Notes: a model not told the origin generated them from the letters alone. A stretch of 64,000 bases of DNA from Rutpela maculata (GCA_936432065.2 OW386293.2:31632234-31696233); one strand, 5' to 3'. Positions 10,700 to 23,291 are shown, counted from the first letter of the stretch. Numbers and translations: made by a program.

Positions 10700-12240
10700 T
10701 TTCATTTTTAACCCCCGACCCCAAAAGAGCGGTGTTATAAGTTTGACGCGTATGTCTGTCTGTCTGTGGCTTCATATCTCTTCAACGGGTGATCCGATTT
10801 TGATGCACTTTTTTTTATTTGAAAGAGTATTTTGTCGAGAAAGTTTTTGCCATATTAGATTTTGATGTTTGGTCGCCATCTTGATTACAAGCTTTTATTT
10901 AACTTGCCTTGTTCTTGTGGGCCAAATCCTGCAACTGAATTTTAAAATAGTTATTCCCAACCGATTGAGCTGAAATTTTGCACACACGTTTAATTTGGAT
11001 GACAATGCATGGTTAGCTAAGTGACGTCATTCCAAATCCAATATGGCGGACTCCCAAAGATGGCGGACCAGTTATTTTTTATGCACCCCCATGATATGGA
11101 TATCAAATGAAAGGGTTTCCTGAGAAGAATACGAAAATAAAATAACGTCACACTAAATTCAATATGGCGGACGCAACTGGATTTTAAAACGGTTATCCCC
11201 AACCGATTGAGCTAAAATTTTGCACACACATTTAGTTTGGATGACAATGCATGGTTAACTAAGTGACGTCCAGTTATTTTGTATGCACCCCCATGATATG
11301 GGTATCAAATAAAAGGGTTTGCTGAGAAGAATACGAAAATAAAATGACGCCACACTAAATTCAATATGACGGACGCCCCAAGATGGCGGACAATATTTTT
11401 TAGTTTTAACACTATAATCGTATAGTGTATTCGCTCATACGTTGCATTCTAAGAAATGGTGAAGGATTCGGTTTAAACTATAAGTTTTATACCGGATAGG
11501 AATGACGCAATGAATATACACTTCTCCAAGAAATTAACGCACCACCAAAATTTAAGCAAAAGTTTGAAGTTAGTTAATTCTTAACCCCTGACCCAAAAAG
11601 AGAGGTGTTAGGTTTGACTAGTTAGTTAGAGGTAAGTTTGACGCGTATGTTTGTATGTTTGTCTGTCTGTCTGTCTGTGGCTTCATATCTCTTCAACGGG
11701 TGATCCGATTTTGATGCACTTTTTTTTTATTTGAAAGAGTATTTTGTCGAGAAGGTTTTAGGCCATATTAGATTTTGATTATTGGTCGCCATCTTGAATT
11801 CACCATGTTGAACTACTCTAGAAATTGTCCGATTGAAGCAAAACTGAAAATGTGCAGACAATTATGGTAGCCGAATATGATTTCGGCCTCATTTTGATTC
11901 GGTCATATGAAACTGGTACGATTAGATACATTGATCAGGGGTTTTTAAAACTTTTCAATTTTTTAATCCTCGACCCAAAAAGAGGAGTGTTATAAGTTTG
12001 ACTAGTATGTTTATATGTATGTTTGTATGTCTGTCTGTCTGTCTGCCTATCTGTCTATCTGTCTGTCTGTCTGTCTGTGGCTTTATATCTCTTCAACGGG
12101 AGATCCGATTTTGATGCAGTTTTTATTAAAATTAAATATAACACATAAATATATTTATAATAGAACCGGTCTTGTAGACCGTGTGCGACTAGTAGAATAC
12201 AAAATTGGACCGCGTCGGCTTAAAGGTTAAAAAGTTCTGT
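10700..12240 (+). repeat. Dispersed repeat family: CCCCGACCCAAAAAGAG units with CTGT runs
   Basis: Three starts are visible: 10712 (CCCCCGACCCCAAAAGAGCG), 11583 (ACCCCTGACCCAAAAAGAGA) and 11967 (CCTCGACCCAAAAAGAGGAG). Each leads into GTGTTAKRAGTTTGAC, a TGTCTGTCTGTCTG run and GGCTTCATATCTCTTCAACG then GATCCGATTTTGATGCA. Within 10925-11400 a ~245-bp unit (TTGAGCTGAAATTTTGCACA, GACAATGCATGGTTA, CAATATGGCGGAC) is present twice. The type is familiar from insect genomes as a non-autonomous repeat; its class was not determined. The short plus-strand frame over the CTGT run is not a gene. Confidence 0.65.
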
Positions 12241-12301
12241 GTGAGACTCGTGATATAATAATACGCTAAGTTGTATGAATATGTTTAGTTTAAAAAGTAT
12301 A

Positions 12302-12761
12302 AAATTAAATTAAATTACTTTAAAAAACCCCCGACACAAAAATATCGACTAAATAACTAATATAAAAAAAATAAATTAACACAACTTTAAAAATTATGAA
12401 ATAATTTCGATTCCATATACGAACTCTTGTGATTTATTTAAATCCAGCTTACATTTTCTTTATGTCCTCGAGATTTGCTTTCTTATACGCATGAATATGT
12501 CGGGGGCTGCTGAAAAGACGAACTACTAAATAGTTATATTCAAAACAGCAGCTCCCGATATATTCCTGCGTATAAGAAAGCAAATCTCGAGGACATAAAG
12601 AAAATGTAAGCTGGATTTAAATAAATCATAAGAGTTCGTATATGGAATCAAAATTATTTCATAATTTTTAAAGTTGTGTTAATTTATTTTTTTTTATATT
12701 GGTTATTTAGTCGATATTTTTGTGTGTCGGGGTTTTTTTTAAATTTGTAATTTAATTTTAT
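12302..12761. repeat. Foldback element with ~200-bp arms
   Basis: CCCCGACACAAAAATATCGA at 12330 returns in inverse near 12711-12731 (TCGATATTTTTGTGTGTCGG). Arms match nearly base for base over TATGTCCTCGAGATTTGCTT and CCAGCTTACATTTTC, with a loop near 12514-12545. The end CCCCGACAC resembles the unit start of the repeat family just upstream, so it may be a palindromic derivative of that family. Confidence 0.85.
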
Positions 12762-15700
12762 CTTTAAATGAGTATTCGCAGTCGGATTGCAACTTTCACT
12801 AATTTCGTAATAATCCTATTGATAATACCATTTAATAACAATATAAGTTAAAATTGGTTATCACTTAATCTACGAAAAAGTTTGTTCGAAAATGAGAGAC
12901 ACAGTGTATATTGTATTAATGTGCATGTAGTTGTATGTCAAGTATAATTGAATAGAACACATAGACATTTCAAACACATAATCCTTTCTTATTAGAACAA
13001 TTAAAAATCCTAACCTGAAATTATTATTTTCGAAACTGCAATTACTCTCACTGAGTTTAAGTTCACTAAATTAAAATTATTTTTTCTGAAATTAAATTCA
13101 TATTATCTGAAACAGAAGTTTATACCGATATTTGCTTAATTTGTTCTGAATTTGGAGTTGATCTATATGGAATTACCAAAATGTAACTTGTAACCAAAAT
13201 GTAATTTATAACTTTAAAATTATCTTATCCATTTAAATTTCTTAAGTACCCATCAGAATCTCATTATCAGGGACTTAAAAATAGTAAAATCTAAATTTAA
13301 AACCTTATTAATTAATAACAATAATTTCCTGTTATTAAGATTGTTTTTATATCTTCCCAAAATATAAATATCTTCAATTTTGTCAAGTAACTACTTGTAA
13401 TTCTAAAAAAAATAGATATTGTACTTCTTGAAAACACCTTTATTGATATAAAGAATTCATAAGAAGCAGTATTTACAATAGAATCGTAAATACTGCATTT
13501 AATCATATCATTTTTATCTTATCTTAAGCATCAATTACTTATTTTGGGGATTAAGTACATCGGCATATTGAAATGCAAGGAAAAAAATACGCAGTAGTTT
13601 AATTCAACAATTAAATTGACATATAACATAAAATGTATTGCAGATATCTTAAATTTTTTCGTTTTACGGTTAAAGTAAGTTTTTTTTTTTCTAAACAATT
13701 CTTTAATGATTACACCAAAAAACAAAATCGTTTCAGTTGGTGTTTACGAAGGTCTAAAACTCTAAAAGCAGTTGTGACTACTTTATTATAGATAATTACG
13801 GAATATTGTTTCAAATGCAATAAAACTAGAAAAGCTGATTTGTTGTATCAGCAAAACAATTGCGGAAAATTTATCAGTAGGTTATCCCCACCGAAAGGAG
13901 GTAACAAAAAATTAAAAAAATATGACAAAAAAAATTCTTTATTTTTTACTTTAACCAATCTGACGTAACACGGTGCAACCATATCACTTTCCTTCCCTTT
14001 TATCAGACTTGGAACTGACAGCAAAGCTGGAGTGTTAATTTTTCTTGATGAAATTATTTTTTTAATTTTAAATTAATTAAAAATCAGAAAATAACATGTA
14101 ACGATTACGCACTAAGTTCACCTTTTTACATTTTTCAAAAGAAGAGTGAAAATTTGTATCTAGGCTTATTTTAACATTTTAAACAACTTTTTCAAATAAC
14201 GGGAAAAATAAGGATAGTTATCTCTTCAACTACTTTTATATTTTCTATATTTTTGAGCACCCAGTATATATTTTTGGCCATTTCGCATACCGTCGATTAT
14301 AAAGTACATATTCTGTGAGCAAAAAAACGGGGTATACCCGTAAATAATTTCTACGAAGAATTTTTTGTTTGTATAATGCAGAGAAATTGCCAGTCTTTTA
14401 ATTAATCAGCGAGTTCTATTATTCATCGATTATTCATCAGATGTTTTACTATCTCTGTCTCTTTTACGCTGTAAAAAAACGACGGATGGATGTCTGCGCA
14501 CGACTCGTCCGATGAATAAAAGAACATGCGGAATGTTTTCTATAAAAATATCATGCCGCTACATCCACCATATGGAAAAAAATTTGGTCAAACTATGTTT
14601 TTTCCAATTATTTCCTTTCATGTTAGTTCTACCTTGAAATTAGACATGACCAAAACTGTAGAAAATAAAAAGAGATACAACATGTATTCAAACTATTTTT
14701 TCCTGTTGTTAATATTTTACCATTTACAGCCGTTAGTATGGTGAAAATTTGTGTTCCACTACAGATTTTTGCAATTACACCTGTCCCCGTTGCTAATACG
14801 TAGTAATTAGTTATCAATATTATAGATTATATTATATATTTTCTAAAACCTTTGTTTAAGCAATCTTCTTCCTACGTTATACAAACATAAAAGTTCTTGT
14901 AGGAATTATTCACGGGTCAAATGACAGATTGACTAGAGTAGTTTCTTGAACCTTAACCCTAAACTACTATAAATAATAGTGATTCTTACCTTGAAGGGAA
15001 CAGGTAATAATACCTTCAATACACACTCACAATGATAAACACAACGGTGCCACTTTTCACAAAATCTAAGAAGAAACCGAAGTTCTAACAGGTCAGTCTG
15101 ATAGCCCCTGATGTCATATCACCTCACATGATGCAAATGCAGCTTCGTGATTGGCTGTCTAAGGCGCACTGTGTCGGAAACATTCACGGTAAACGATGAA
15201 TCGGGAAATTTTGGTATAAATATGGTATGTATCATACCATTATTATACGTATAAAATAGACATTTAAAAAATGTTCGTTATAAACTTATTTAAAAGAACA
15301 AATATGATTTTAACAAGATTTCTTCATTTAACTCACATTTGTAAAACTGTTGACATGTATTGAAATTAACTGGAAGAATTTTGCATAACATAAATAAATA
15401 TATATATTTCACAGGTTTGCCATTTTCTAGGTACTAGCGAGTAGTGCTGCTTCGGCCAACGTATGGATGACGTATTTGTAGACAAATGTCTTGACAAATA
15501 TTTCGGCAATTGTTTCAGCCTGGCCCAACGTGTGAAGCCGGGGGTTTACAGAGCTTTATTTATTGAAGACCTCCATCGATTTTCTATCATAATATAGCCA
15601 ATATGATTTTTCTTAGCTTTACTTTTGTATTATTATTAAATGTTCTTTGGATTATATTGAGTAGCTTCAGGCTAGACTTTACGTTTTATAATAAAATTAT

Positions 15701-16623
15701 CTATCAATTTTCGATACACAGGAGGCTATTTATTGTTATTATTTCGTTGTTCCGATTTTCCGATTAATGATTTTCTAGATTTCAAAAGCATTCAACTTCC
15801 AGTCTACAGATATATTAGTAACGAGAATGTGACAAAGAAAACAGCTACATCCAGATCAAAATTCAATACTTAATTATTTCCTTGGTTGCTTTTGTTATAT
15901 TTTACAAATGCTATCTCAGAAAATATTCACAGACGTTAAGATAAAATATAATTAAATTTGTAGATATAGACTAGTTATAGAGACTAACTATGTAGACTAA
16001 TAGCGAAGTAACCAATAAGAAATAAAATAATATTTGACTGTCAGTAAAAAAACGTTACAATAGGAGACAGGTCTTTTCTCAAACAATAACTGTAATTCGC
16101 TACCCTTCTAACCTTGTTCATCGCGCAATAAGGTAAAAGCAAAGTCCCGTAAATTGTTGAAATATAAGGAAGATTTGTCAATCAAACTTGCCAAAGACAG
16201 CTCTATTTATAGGCACTTTCACACCAATTAATTACGTGAAAAGATATCCGGTCAAGTTTCCAATTTCATGACAGGATGTTGCCAGAGATTCTATAGTCGA
16301 TACATAGCAAGGATAATGACAGAACTCACAACTGATATAAAACTGCAAACATCCTAATTAGTAGAATAAGAAGCGGCTGCTAGCTTTTGTGGTAAAAGAC
16401 TCACTCTAATTGCCTTTTTATAGAGATCATACCGTATAAGCTAGAATTTTATATAAATATGACCAATTAACCAATCTATTGAAACATATTTATAGATGTA
16501 ATTTTTATCGACATAATATTTACTATTTCTTTCAGTTGTAAAACCAAAGAGTCACTAATTATAATATTAATACGACGTGTTATACAGATAAGCTAGTGCC
16601 AATACCTTTTTGAAAAAAAAAAT
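12762..16623. other. 3.9 kb AT-rich region without recognisable genes
   Basis: Only short frames with no family resemblance occur. A small possible MITE lies at 14411-14526 (GTTCTATTATTCATCG and its near-inverse CGATGAATAAAAGAAC). Two loosely similar GGCCCAACGTRTG words occur near 15457 and 15521. A TATA-like GGTATAAATATGG is at 15211, but no gene follows. Confidence 0.4.
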
Positions 16624-16973
16624 TATTTACAGGCAAGAACCAGTCGGGGAATTTAGTTAAGGTTATAAAGAAGAAAAAAAACAAAAATTAAACACGAGAT
16701 AATGTGAAATCGTGAGTGGGTGCTGTTTAGGTTTTTTGCGTTGTGTGCGTCTGTGAATATATTCTGCGATGGTTAATTTGCGATTTTCGACGAAACGTGA
16801 CCTCCTAGCGGAAAATGTCCTTCACAAAAGATGTATATATTAAAAATATATAAAACTTTCATATAAGGCATTTTTCATCATATAACCTCAAATTTTCCGA
16901 GAAAATGGCGGAAAATCGATTTTTCGATTTTTTATTTTTCTCTCTCGTAAAAATAATTCAATTTAAGGTAAAT

Positions 16974-17236
16974 GTCCCTATTTTCGTCAGGTGAAGCAAT
17001 GCCACTACTCATATCCAACTTTTGTTTAGCTATAAAATATTAGTTCTTAAATATATTGATGTGCAATCTTCAACAAAACAATCTTTAATTAGTTAAAATT
17101 CAACTAATAATTTTAAAGAACTGATATAGTAACTATTCTTTTTTTAATTAAATAAATTTTTCAAAAACAATACTTGTCTCTAATTTCGTCAGTTTTTTAC
17201 CCTATTTTCGTCATATGATTGTCCCTATTTTCGTCA
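16974..17236. repeat. Terminal-motif cluster, left (GTCCCTATTTTCGTCA)
   Basis: Copies at 16974-16989, 17176-17191 (GTCTCTAATTTCGTCA), 17199-17213 and 17221-17236. All are in the same orientation as the left terminus. They may be transposase-binding sites kept at the end of the pogo-like element. Confidence 0.7.
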
Positions 17237-17434
17237 TATTTCTCAACTAAAATAGACAGTGAAAAACAATGGCTAAAAATATTATTTTTTATTGAAATAA
17301 TATAAAGTATATAAATTATTGAGTTAAAAAAAACATTTATTATCACATTTTAAGTCTCTTTGGGAAAATCAGGTAAATACTTGTAATGTAAAGCCCTCTA
17401 AAAGTTTACCATTTTTGTTTTTTTTAATCACATT

Positions 17435-18183
17435 TTAAGTCCCTTTGGGGAAATCAGGTATATCGTAAAGTCCTCGAGAAGTTACCATTTTTGGTTTTTT
17501 TATTGGACAAATTATATCTTTTTCTGAGTAGATTAATATATCTTCTTTCGTAGGCCACTTCCAAAGTGTTCCCGCCTTCGTCATGCATTTAATCGTGAAT
17601 TCCTTTTTAAGATGATCTACTTTAATTATTAGTCCAGGATAAAACAGGTTTTCATATTTTACTACGATATAATCGCCTTCAGTTAGATGAGAACTATTGA
17701 CTTCTTGCGTCACATGTTCATCGTTAATATTTTCCTGCGAAAAATTATTTTCTTCTTCATATTCTGAAGCATTTTTTTGCTTTTAGTTTTCTTTGTTTTT
17801 CTTCTCCTCATTTTTCTCTTTCTTAGCGGAATTTTTTCCTTCTTTAGCAGTTTTTGTATACTTTTTTCTAATCTTTTTCGTTTTCTTTCTTCCTTTTTTT
17901 GAATTTCCTTTAATTTCTTGTCTTCTTTTCTTTTCTGGTAGTTCTCCCAGTCTGGGGAAGATACAACAGCCGGAACATTTTCTTTTGGTTTTCTTTTACG
18001 TTCATCATTTTGTGTTTGCTTCGATTCCCAAAAGATGTATTTTTTAAAAGGAGTTGGGATGTTAGATGGTTCTTTTATTGATTTTTCCGGAGTTTTGTCA
18101 GCTAATTTGTTTTTTTTGTCATTTTTTTGGATATTTGGAGTCGTAGCAAATTCATTTTCAACATTTATTGATTGCAAAACCAA
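17435..18183 (-). pseudogene. pogo/Tigger-like transposase, C-terminal fragment
   Basis: The upstream frame (18183-17710) reads TPFKKYIFWESKQT and NVPAVVSSPDWENYQKRKED followed by a Lys/Glu/Arg-rich coiled tail. This matches the linker after the DDE domain in pogo-like transposases of insects. The downstream frame (17713-17435) reads TEGDYIVVKYENLFYPGLI, MTKAGTLWKWPTKEDILIY and DIICPIKKPKMVTSRGLYDI. This compact all-beta-looking end, with KWP and a terminal RG-Y motif, often closes such proteins. The two frames overlap by four bases with a shift. The DNA-binding and DDE parts are absent. Assignment is by motif memory. Confidence 0.55.
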
Positions 18184-18237
18184 AATTTTCTTTTGTTCTA
18201 TATTTTTAGTGGTTGGTATTTCTATTTCATTAACATT

Positions 18238-18690
18238 TCATTTAATTTTCGTCACAATCGTTTTTTTATTTACAAACAAACCAATTTAAAAAAAGAGGTG
18301 ACGAAATTAGGGCGTGAGAAAATGTTTATTACGATTTGTTTTAGACTAATTTTTTTTTAGACATAAATCAATTAAAAAAAAACATACTCTTGGCTCTAAG
18401 TTCGTCAGTAATGAACCAATAATCATCACGTTTATGTACCAATTTTCGTCATACATATTTGATTATTTATAACTCCTCAACTAATTTAAAAAAGGTATGA
18501 CGAAATTAGGGCATGTGAAAATATAGATTGTTTTTTATATACCATTTGTTTTTCTTTTTTGAAAATAAATTCTTTTATTATTTAAATACCAAAGTCAAAA
18601 AAACACACTCTTGGCCCAATTTTCGTCAGTGGTGACGAAAATAGGGACATTTTATATTTTTCATGTCCCAAATTTCGTCACCCTCTATAT
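18238..18690. repeat. Terminal-motif cluster, right of the transposase fragment
   Basis: Variants of TGACGAAAATTAGGGAC occur in both orientations: 18238, 18299, 18392, 18436, 18498, 18613, 18633 and 18665. The stretches 18299-18498 and the next ~135-200 bp look like diverged tandem units, each with paired inverted motifs (CTCTTGGCYCWA before the motif in two units). Confidence 0.7.
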
Positions 18691-21390
18691 TTTAATTAAT
18701 GTTGAAACACCCCCAACCCCAGTCGTATATTTATCTCTCTTTTTCGTTGAGATAGAAAAATATACAAATTTGGCAGTTTACGTGATCGTCTAGATTTTTA
18801 AAAGTAGGACCCAAATTTACTTTGTGATAGTAGTTTTGTTAAACACAGATTCTTTATAAAGTTTGATATTACTTGTTTCTATTTACTGATTAATTTATTT
18901 ACCTTAATTTTGGAAACACTCATTTAATAGTGGATTTTACTTTGGTACCTTTATTTGACTATACTTTATTGAATACTGATTTTACAAATTGCATTTGTAA
19001 TTGATTTATTTTCTCTAAGGAATTATAATTTTATTTAATCTCACTTATTCCTGAAAAGTAAAATATTTAAAGAAAACACAGAAAACGTTTTAATACGTTT
19101 ATTTTAGACAATTGTCATATTCCTTTGTATAGATTATATAATTGTTGGGGCAATTGCCACATTTCACATGAAAAGAAGGAAAGTATTCGTTGGGACAATT
19201 GTCACATTAATTTGTAGAATAATCAGGTCAGCTACGTAAACAATAAAATAAATTGTTTACAATGACAATTGTCATTATCCTGAAAGTTTTATAATTGACG
19301 TCGACATACGTAAAATTTGACACAGCTTCGGGAAATTTCCCAGTCATGATATGAATATAATGATAAAAGGCAATCAACAAAATCTTATCAAATTGCCACG
19401 ACAACTTGTCGTAGATTTCGATGTTTCGAAGCGTAGAATTGTTTGTTGTGGCTAGTTACAATTGCACTTGGCCGAGACCAATTGGTCCCATTTCGTTGGA
19501 TCGGTGTTATTTGTATATTCGTAGTATCGATGCTATAGATGAAGTGACAACCAACAAAATCTTGTGTTTGCCTTTCGAAAATCTTCGAAAATGAATTGAT
19601 AACAAAGAGCTGTGTTCAAATCTGATCATATGTAAATGATAACATTGATGAGGTATAAATTACAGAGATGACAATCAAGAATCCTTAACTGCAAATGCTG
19701 AAGAATAATTAACTGCCAAATCTGCAATAACTCATTCGCGACTGTACTAAATATTATTTACATAGCTGATCGGAGTAATCATATTAAACAACAATCGTAA
19801 TAACATTTTAAAAACCCAAAGAAAACTTTCCATTAATTAAATGACTAAAGATAGTTGCAAATCACAATCGTGAGTTAATTAATTTGAATGCTGAAAATGA
19901 ATTTAGATAAGTAGGTTAGAATCAAAGTACCACAGTTGAGCATAAACTTGATGAAAATAGAGTTGACGCAGGAATAGAGTCGCAATTTTAAAGAATTGAA
20001 CTTCATGTAATATTGTCATTTTATTGAGTGAATTTAGAAAAATAATCTGAATATGTAATTTAATTAGTATTTCAAAGTTACGACCAAAACAAATGACAAA
20101 GGATATTTAATAATTAGGTAATTTTAATACTTAGGCTCTGACAAACGGCGAAGTTCTGAAGGGTGGCACTCACGGGCCCAGATCTCGACTCGAGTATGTT
20201 GTCCATTTTTACCTTTTTAGGCGGCTTCGTAAATCGCCCTGCGTTTCCCACCCCCGACTGACTGTTGGACTACGACGGCGAATATTCAATCGCTTAGCCT
20301 GTGAACGAAGCCTTCCCCAGAAGGTTGCAGACAGACGGCGACTAAATATCCCCTGGAGTAATGCAACTGACTCTCAGTGTTTACACAGCTATGATGTTTA
20401 AACTGTGCTTCTATGAACGAAACCGTAAGGTCGCAGACAAAAGAACAGAATAAATACCAAAGTGTTAAATAATTTCTGGGCACACACAGCCAAATATTCA
20501 ACCTGTATTTCAATGAACGTTACCATAAAGGACGCAGATGAAAAACACAGGTGAACACGGAGATGGGTGCACCAAGAAGGTTGATCAAATAATGATGATT
20601 TTGTGCTGTGTTTCATGGTATTTATACACGATAGAATAAAGAAACAAAATTACGTTATACGCGAGAGTAACTGGAATAGTAAAAAAAAGGAGTGAATTTT
20701 GAACGGGTCGTAATTTAGGCTGTTTTACAAGAAAATCTCGGGCTTAACTGCATTAGAAATACGGCCTGTAATCGCTTGCGTTTCTGACTTGTTTGTTTAC
20801 ATAACACATTTCTTAAGCGATACGCTCAGTGCGAAGCTCGACTTTCAACGTCGTTTTCAACCCTAGTAAAATGCTTTAAAGAGTATTATAATAAAATAAT
20901 ATTTCTGTATTTAAGGAAATTATGTATGAAATATTTATAATGGTTATTTTGAAATATTTAATTTTGATTAGAATTGTTTTAAAATTTGGAAATAAGCAAA
21001 TTCTATTTAAAATTTAGGAAATTAATTTGCAAATACACGACCTAGATACGGGGTGTCTCAATGTAATAAAAAAGAAGCTTGAAATGTATTAAGACAAGAG
21101 CTTTTAAACATATGAATTATTGGTACGTACTTATTTTAACAAAAAAATATTTCAAATAATTTATATTTAAGATTTTCGTAACCACGTGCAGTTCACTTAC
21201 CTTAATGATTCAGACGCATTTCACCCCACTGCTTGCGACACGCGACTGTGCGGATATTATTCTAGAAGAAGTCACATGGTTAAAAATAAAATAAGCTCCA
21301 AGCGTTGTTGCCAGATGTATAAGGAATTCGGTACAATTTTCAAATTATATTTTGGTTCATTTAAGTCCTTATTATAATATAAAAACTTTC
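18691..21390. other. 2.7 kb non-coding interior of the pogo-like element
   Basis: No coding family recognised. ACAATTGTCAC-type words recur at 19115-19275. From 20280 to 20540 three loosely similar segments contain TGAACGAAGCC, TGAACGAAACC and TGAACGTTACC, each followed by a GCAGA word at about 110-bp spacing. This may be host DNA or a further decayed insert. Confidence 0.4.
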
Positions 21391-21395
21391 AAAAT

Positions 21396-21429
21396 TGACG
21401 AAATTAGGGACGCTGACGAGAATAGGGAC
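21396..21429. repeat. Terminal-motif pair at the right end
   Basis: TGACGAAATTAGGGAC (21396-21411) and TGACGAGAATAGGGAC (21414-21429) stand in tandem just inside the right terminus, in mirror orientation to the left cluster. Confidence 0.75.
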
Positions 21430-22257
21430 ACTTACCTTACATGAAATTTTGTGAAAGTATACTTTTTTGCATTGAATAAGTATGATTTTTTTGGAATCTG
21501 GGAAAGAAGTAGTTTCCGAGATATTTACATTTTTCGAAAAAAAACCCAAATTTTCCACGGAAAATTTTATTGGTGTTTTTTTCGATTTCAATATTCTATC
21601 TGGGCTAATTTTAACCGTTGAAATGTCTACTTAGAAATGGTCTATACATGTTGATGGTTTATTCTTCATGAAATCGCTTAAATTGAGAAAAACCAAAAAA
21701 ATGACTTTTCGGATCACGAATTTTTCAATATTATATATTATTTTCAATATTTTTTTATTATTTCTGTAAATAATGGATTAAATTTCAATGACAGAATTTA
21801 CTTCAATGTAATATTACTAAAGTTGAATGAATATTTAATTGAAGAAAGTGGGTAAAAACATTCTGAAACTTAAGTTCTTCATGGCAATGCACCATACGCA
21901 CTGAAAGTCGTATTAGACTGGCGGTACATAACCAGTCAGGTGCAACGTCTTTAAAATGCATGCCAATCATATATATGAATGAAATTACCATGAATATGCC
22001 AGCACCCCCATTTCACGATTTCACATTACCTCGTGTATAATTTTTGTTTTTCTCTTCTTTATAACCTTAACTAAATTTCCCGACTGGTCCTTGCCTGTAA
22101 ATAGTTTTCAGTCTAACCTTATTATTTTTGAAAAAAATCGATTAGTAGATAAAAAGTTATTAATCATTTAATAGGCCTTTTCATCATAGAAGCGCGCATG
22201 TGCTGCCGCTGTGTTTGTTTGCGGGAACTATGAAATTTTTGGACACTTGATTGTCAA

Positions 22258-22433
22258 AATGGCTGGACCGGTATAATTTTTTCACATTAATTTAGACGAA
22301 AGTGTGATTGACGGTGCAAAATGAGTACACAATGTTGTGGAAGAACACACTTGCGCTCAATTAAGGCGCTGGCTCAAGTATCCTGGTCGTAACATGACTG
22401 GAAGCAAGTATAAAGAACTGGTTGCAAGGTGAA
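22258..22433 (+). pseudogene. SAP-like exon, copy 1
   Basis: It reads MAGPV, a stop, then FFHINLDESVIDGAK, a stop, and VVEEHTCAQLRRWLKYPGRN and MTGSKYKELVAR. The pattern of Leu, Arg-Trp-Leu, Gly, Ser-Gly/Thr-Gly-Lys and Leu-Val-xx-Arg is that of a SAP DNA-binding helix pair, here about 35 residues. Copies 2 and 3 give near-identical text. The exon ends CAAGGTGAAAA, a possible splice donor. In related insect repeats such an N-terminal exon precedes SWIM or YqaJ nuclease parts, but none are seen here. Confidence 0.55.
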
Positions 22434-22529
22434 AATTCAACTATCAACTTAACAATTTATATACAAGTGCATTAAAAGAAAACAAATGTGTTTAGTCTAC
22501 AATATGCTTAATAACATTCTTCGTGCAGT

Positions 22530-22990
22530 AATTGATAATGCAGTAAAAATATTTTCTGTTTTTTTACGAAAATGTAGGGTCAAAAATGCAATTGAAAATG
22601 AGGTTTTTTGTCGATCCTTCTGTGGATAAAGCTGGCTCCTTTTTTCTAATTTTTTCAAATAGGTAAACTATATGATATGGCACTACCTATTTTCACAAAA
22701 ATTGGTAACAGATTCATCATTATTTGGTTAAAAAACGTAATGTTTATGTCAAATCCAATATTGACATGCGAAAACTGTCCGAACAAACATAGCGGAACTC
22801 GATGTTTTTTAAACAAATAATGATGAATCTGTTACCAATTTTTTGAAAATATGTAGTGCCATATCGTATAGTTTACCTACCTGAAAAAAAAATTAAAAAA
22901 AGGAGCCAGCTTTATCTACAGAAGGATCGACAAAAAACCTCATTTTCAATTGCATTTTGACCCTACATTTTCGTAAAAAAACAGAAAACA
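22530..22990. repeat. Palindrome with ~190-bp arms
   Basis: TGCAGTAAAAATATTTTCTG at 22539 and CAGAAAACATTTTTACTGCA near 22982 are inverse, and the match runs through AGGATCGACAAAAAACCTCA and AATAATGATGAATCTG. It lies between copies 1 and 2 of the SAP-like exon. Confidence 0.8.
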
Positions 22991-23090
22991 TTTTTACTGC
23001 ATTATAGACCTTTTCATCATAAGCGCGCGCATGTGCTGCCGCTATGTTTGTTTGCGGGAACTATGAAATATTCGGACACTTGGTTGTCAA

Positions 23091-23270
23091 AATGGCTGGA
23101 CCGGTATCATTTTTCCACATTAATTTAGACGAAAGTGTGATTGACGATGCAAAATTTGTACAGAACATTGTGGAAGAACACACTTATGCTCAATTAAGGC
23201 GCTAGCTCAAGTATTCTGGCCGTAAAATGACTGGAAGCAAGAATAAAGAACTGGTTGCAAGGTTAGAATT
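23091..23270 (+). pseudogene. SAP-like exon, copy 2
   Basis: Direct repeat of 22258-22433: MAGPVSFFHINLDESVIDDA then FVQNIVEEHTYAQLRR, a stop replacing the Trp codon, and MTGSKNKELVAR. The downstream intron-like text is interrupted by the MITE at 23292-23542 and then continues as in copy 1 (AATTTATATACAAGTG). Confidence 0.55.
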
Positions 23271-23291
23271 CAACTATCAACTTATCAATTG

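Larger units (their letters stand above)
16966..21437 (-). mobile_element. pogo-like (Tc1/mariner) element, 4.5 kb, TA-flanked
   Basis: Termini AGGTAAATGTCCCTATTTTC (16966) and, inverted, AGGTAAGTGTCCCTATTCTC (21437) are flanked by TA on both sides (16964-16965; 21438-21439). The element carries the C-terminal end of a pogo/Tigger-like transposase on the minus strand (17435-18183). The terminal word TGTCCCTATTTTCGTCA recurs many times inside. Most of the rest (18700-21390) is non-coding and may be an unrelated insert or stuffer. Confidence 0.75.
16626..22101. mobile_element. TIR element (TA duplication) interrupted by a pogo-like element
   Basis: TTTACAGGCAAGAACCAGTC at 16626 is mirrored at 22082-22101, and the match continues for about 105 bp (GTTAAGGTTATAAAGAAGA and CGAGATAATGTGAAATCGTG). 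TA dinucleotides flank both ends (16624-16625 and 22102-22103). Once the 4.5 kb insert at 16966-21437 is removed, about 1.0 kb remains, with no coding. It therefore looks like a non-autonomous Tc1/mariner-type element used as a landing site. Confidence 0.75.

Noticed and set aside
15180..15230. Promoter with TATA box (GGTATAAATATGG)
   Set aside because: No gene or transcript evidence follows; chance occurrence is likely in AT-rich DNA.
17793..18289. Plus-strand Phe-rich frames (FFFSSFFSFLAEF)
   Set aside because: Antisense of the Lys/Glu-rich pogo-like tail, which has the family motifs.
20280..20620. Minus-strand frames of 72-75 codons as a gene
   Set aside because: No motif; the two frames overlap out of phase and run over imperfect local repeats.
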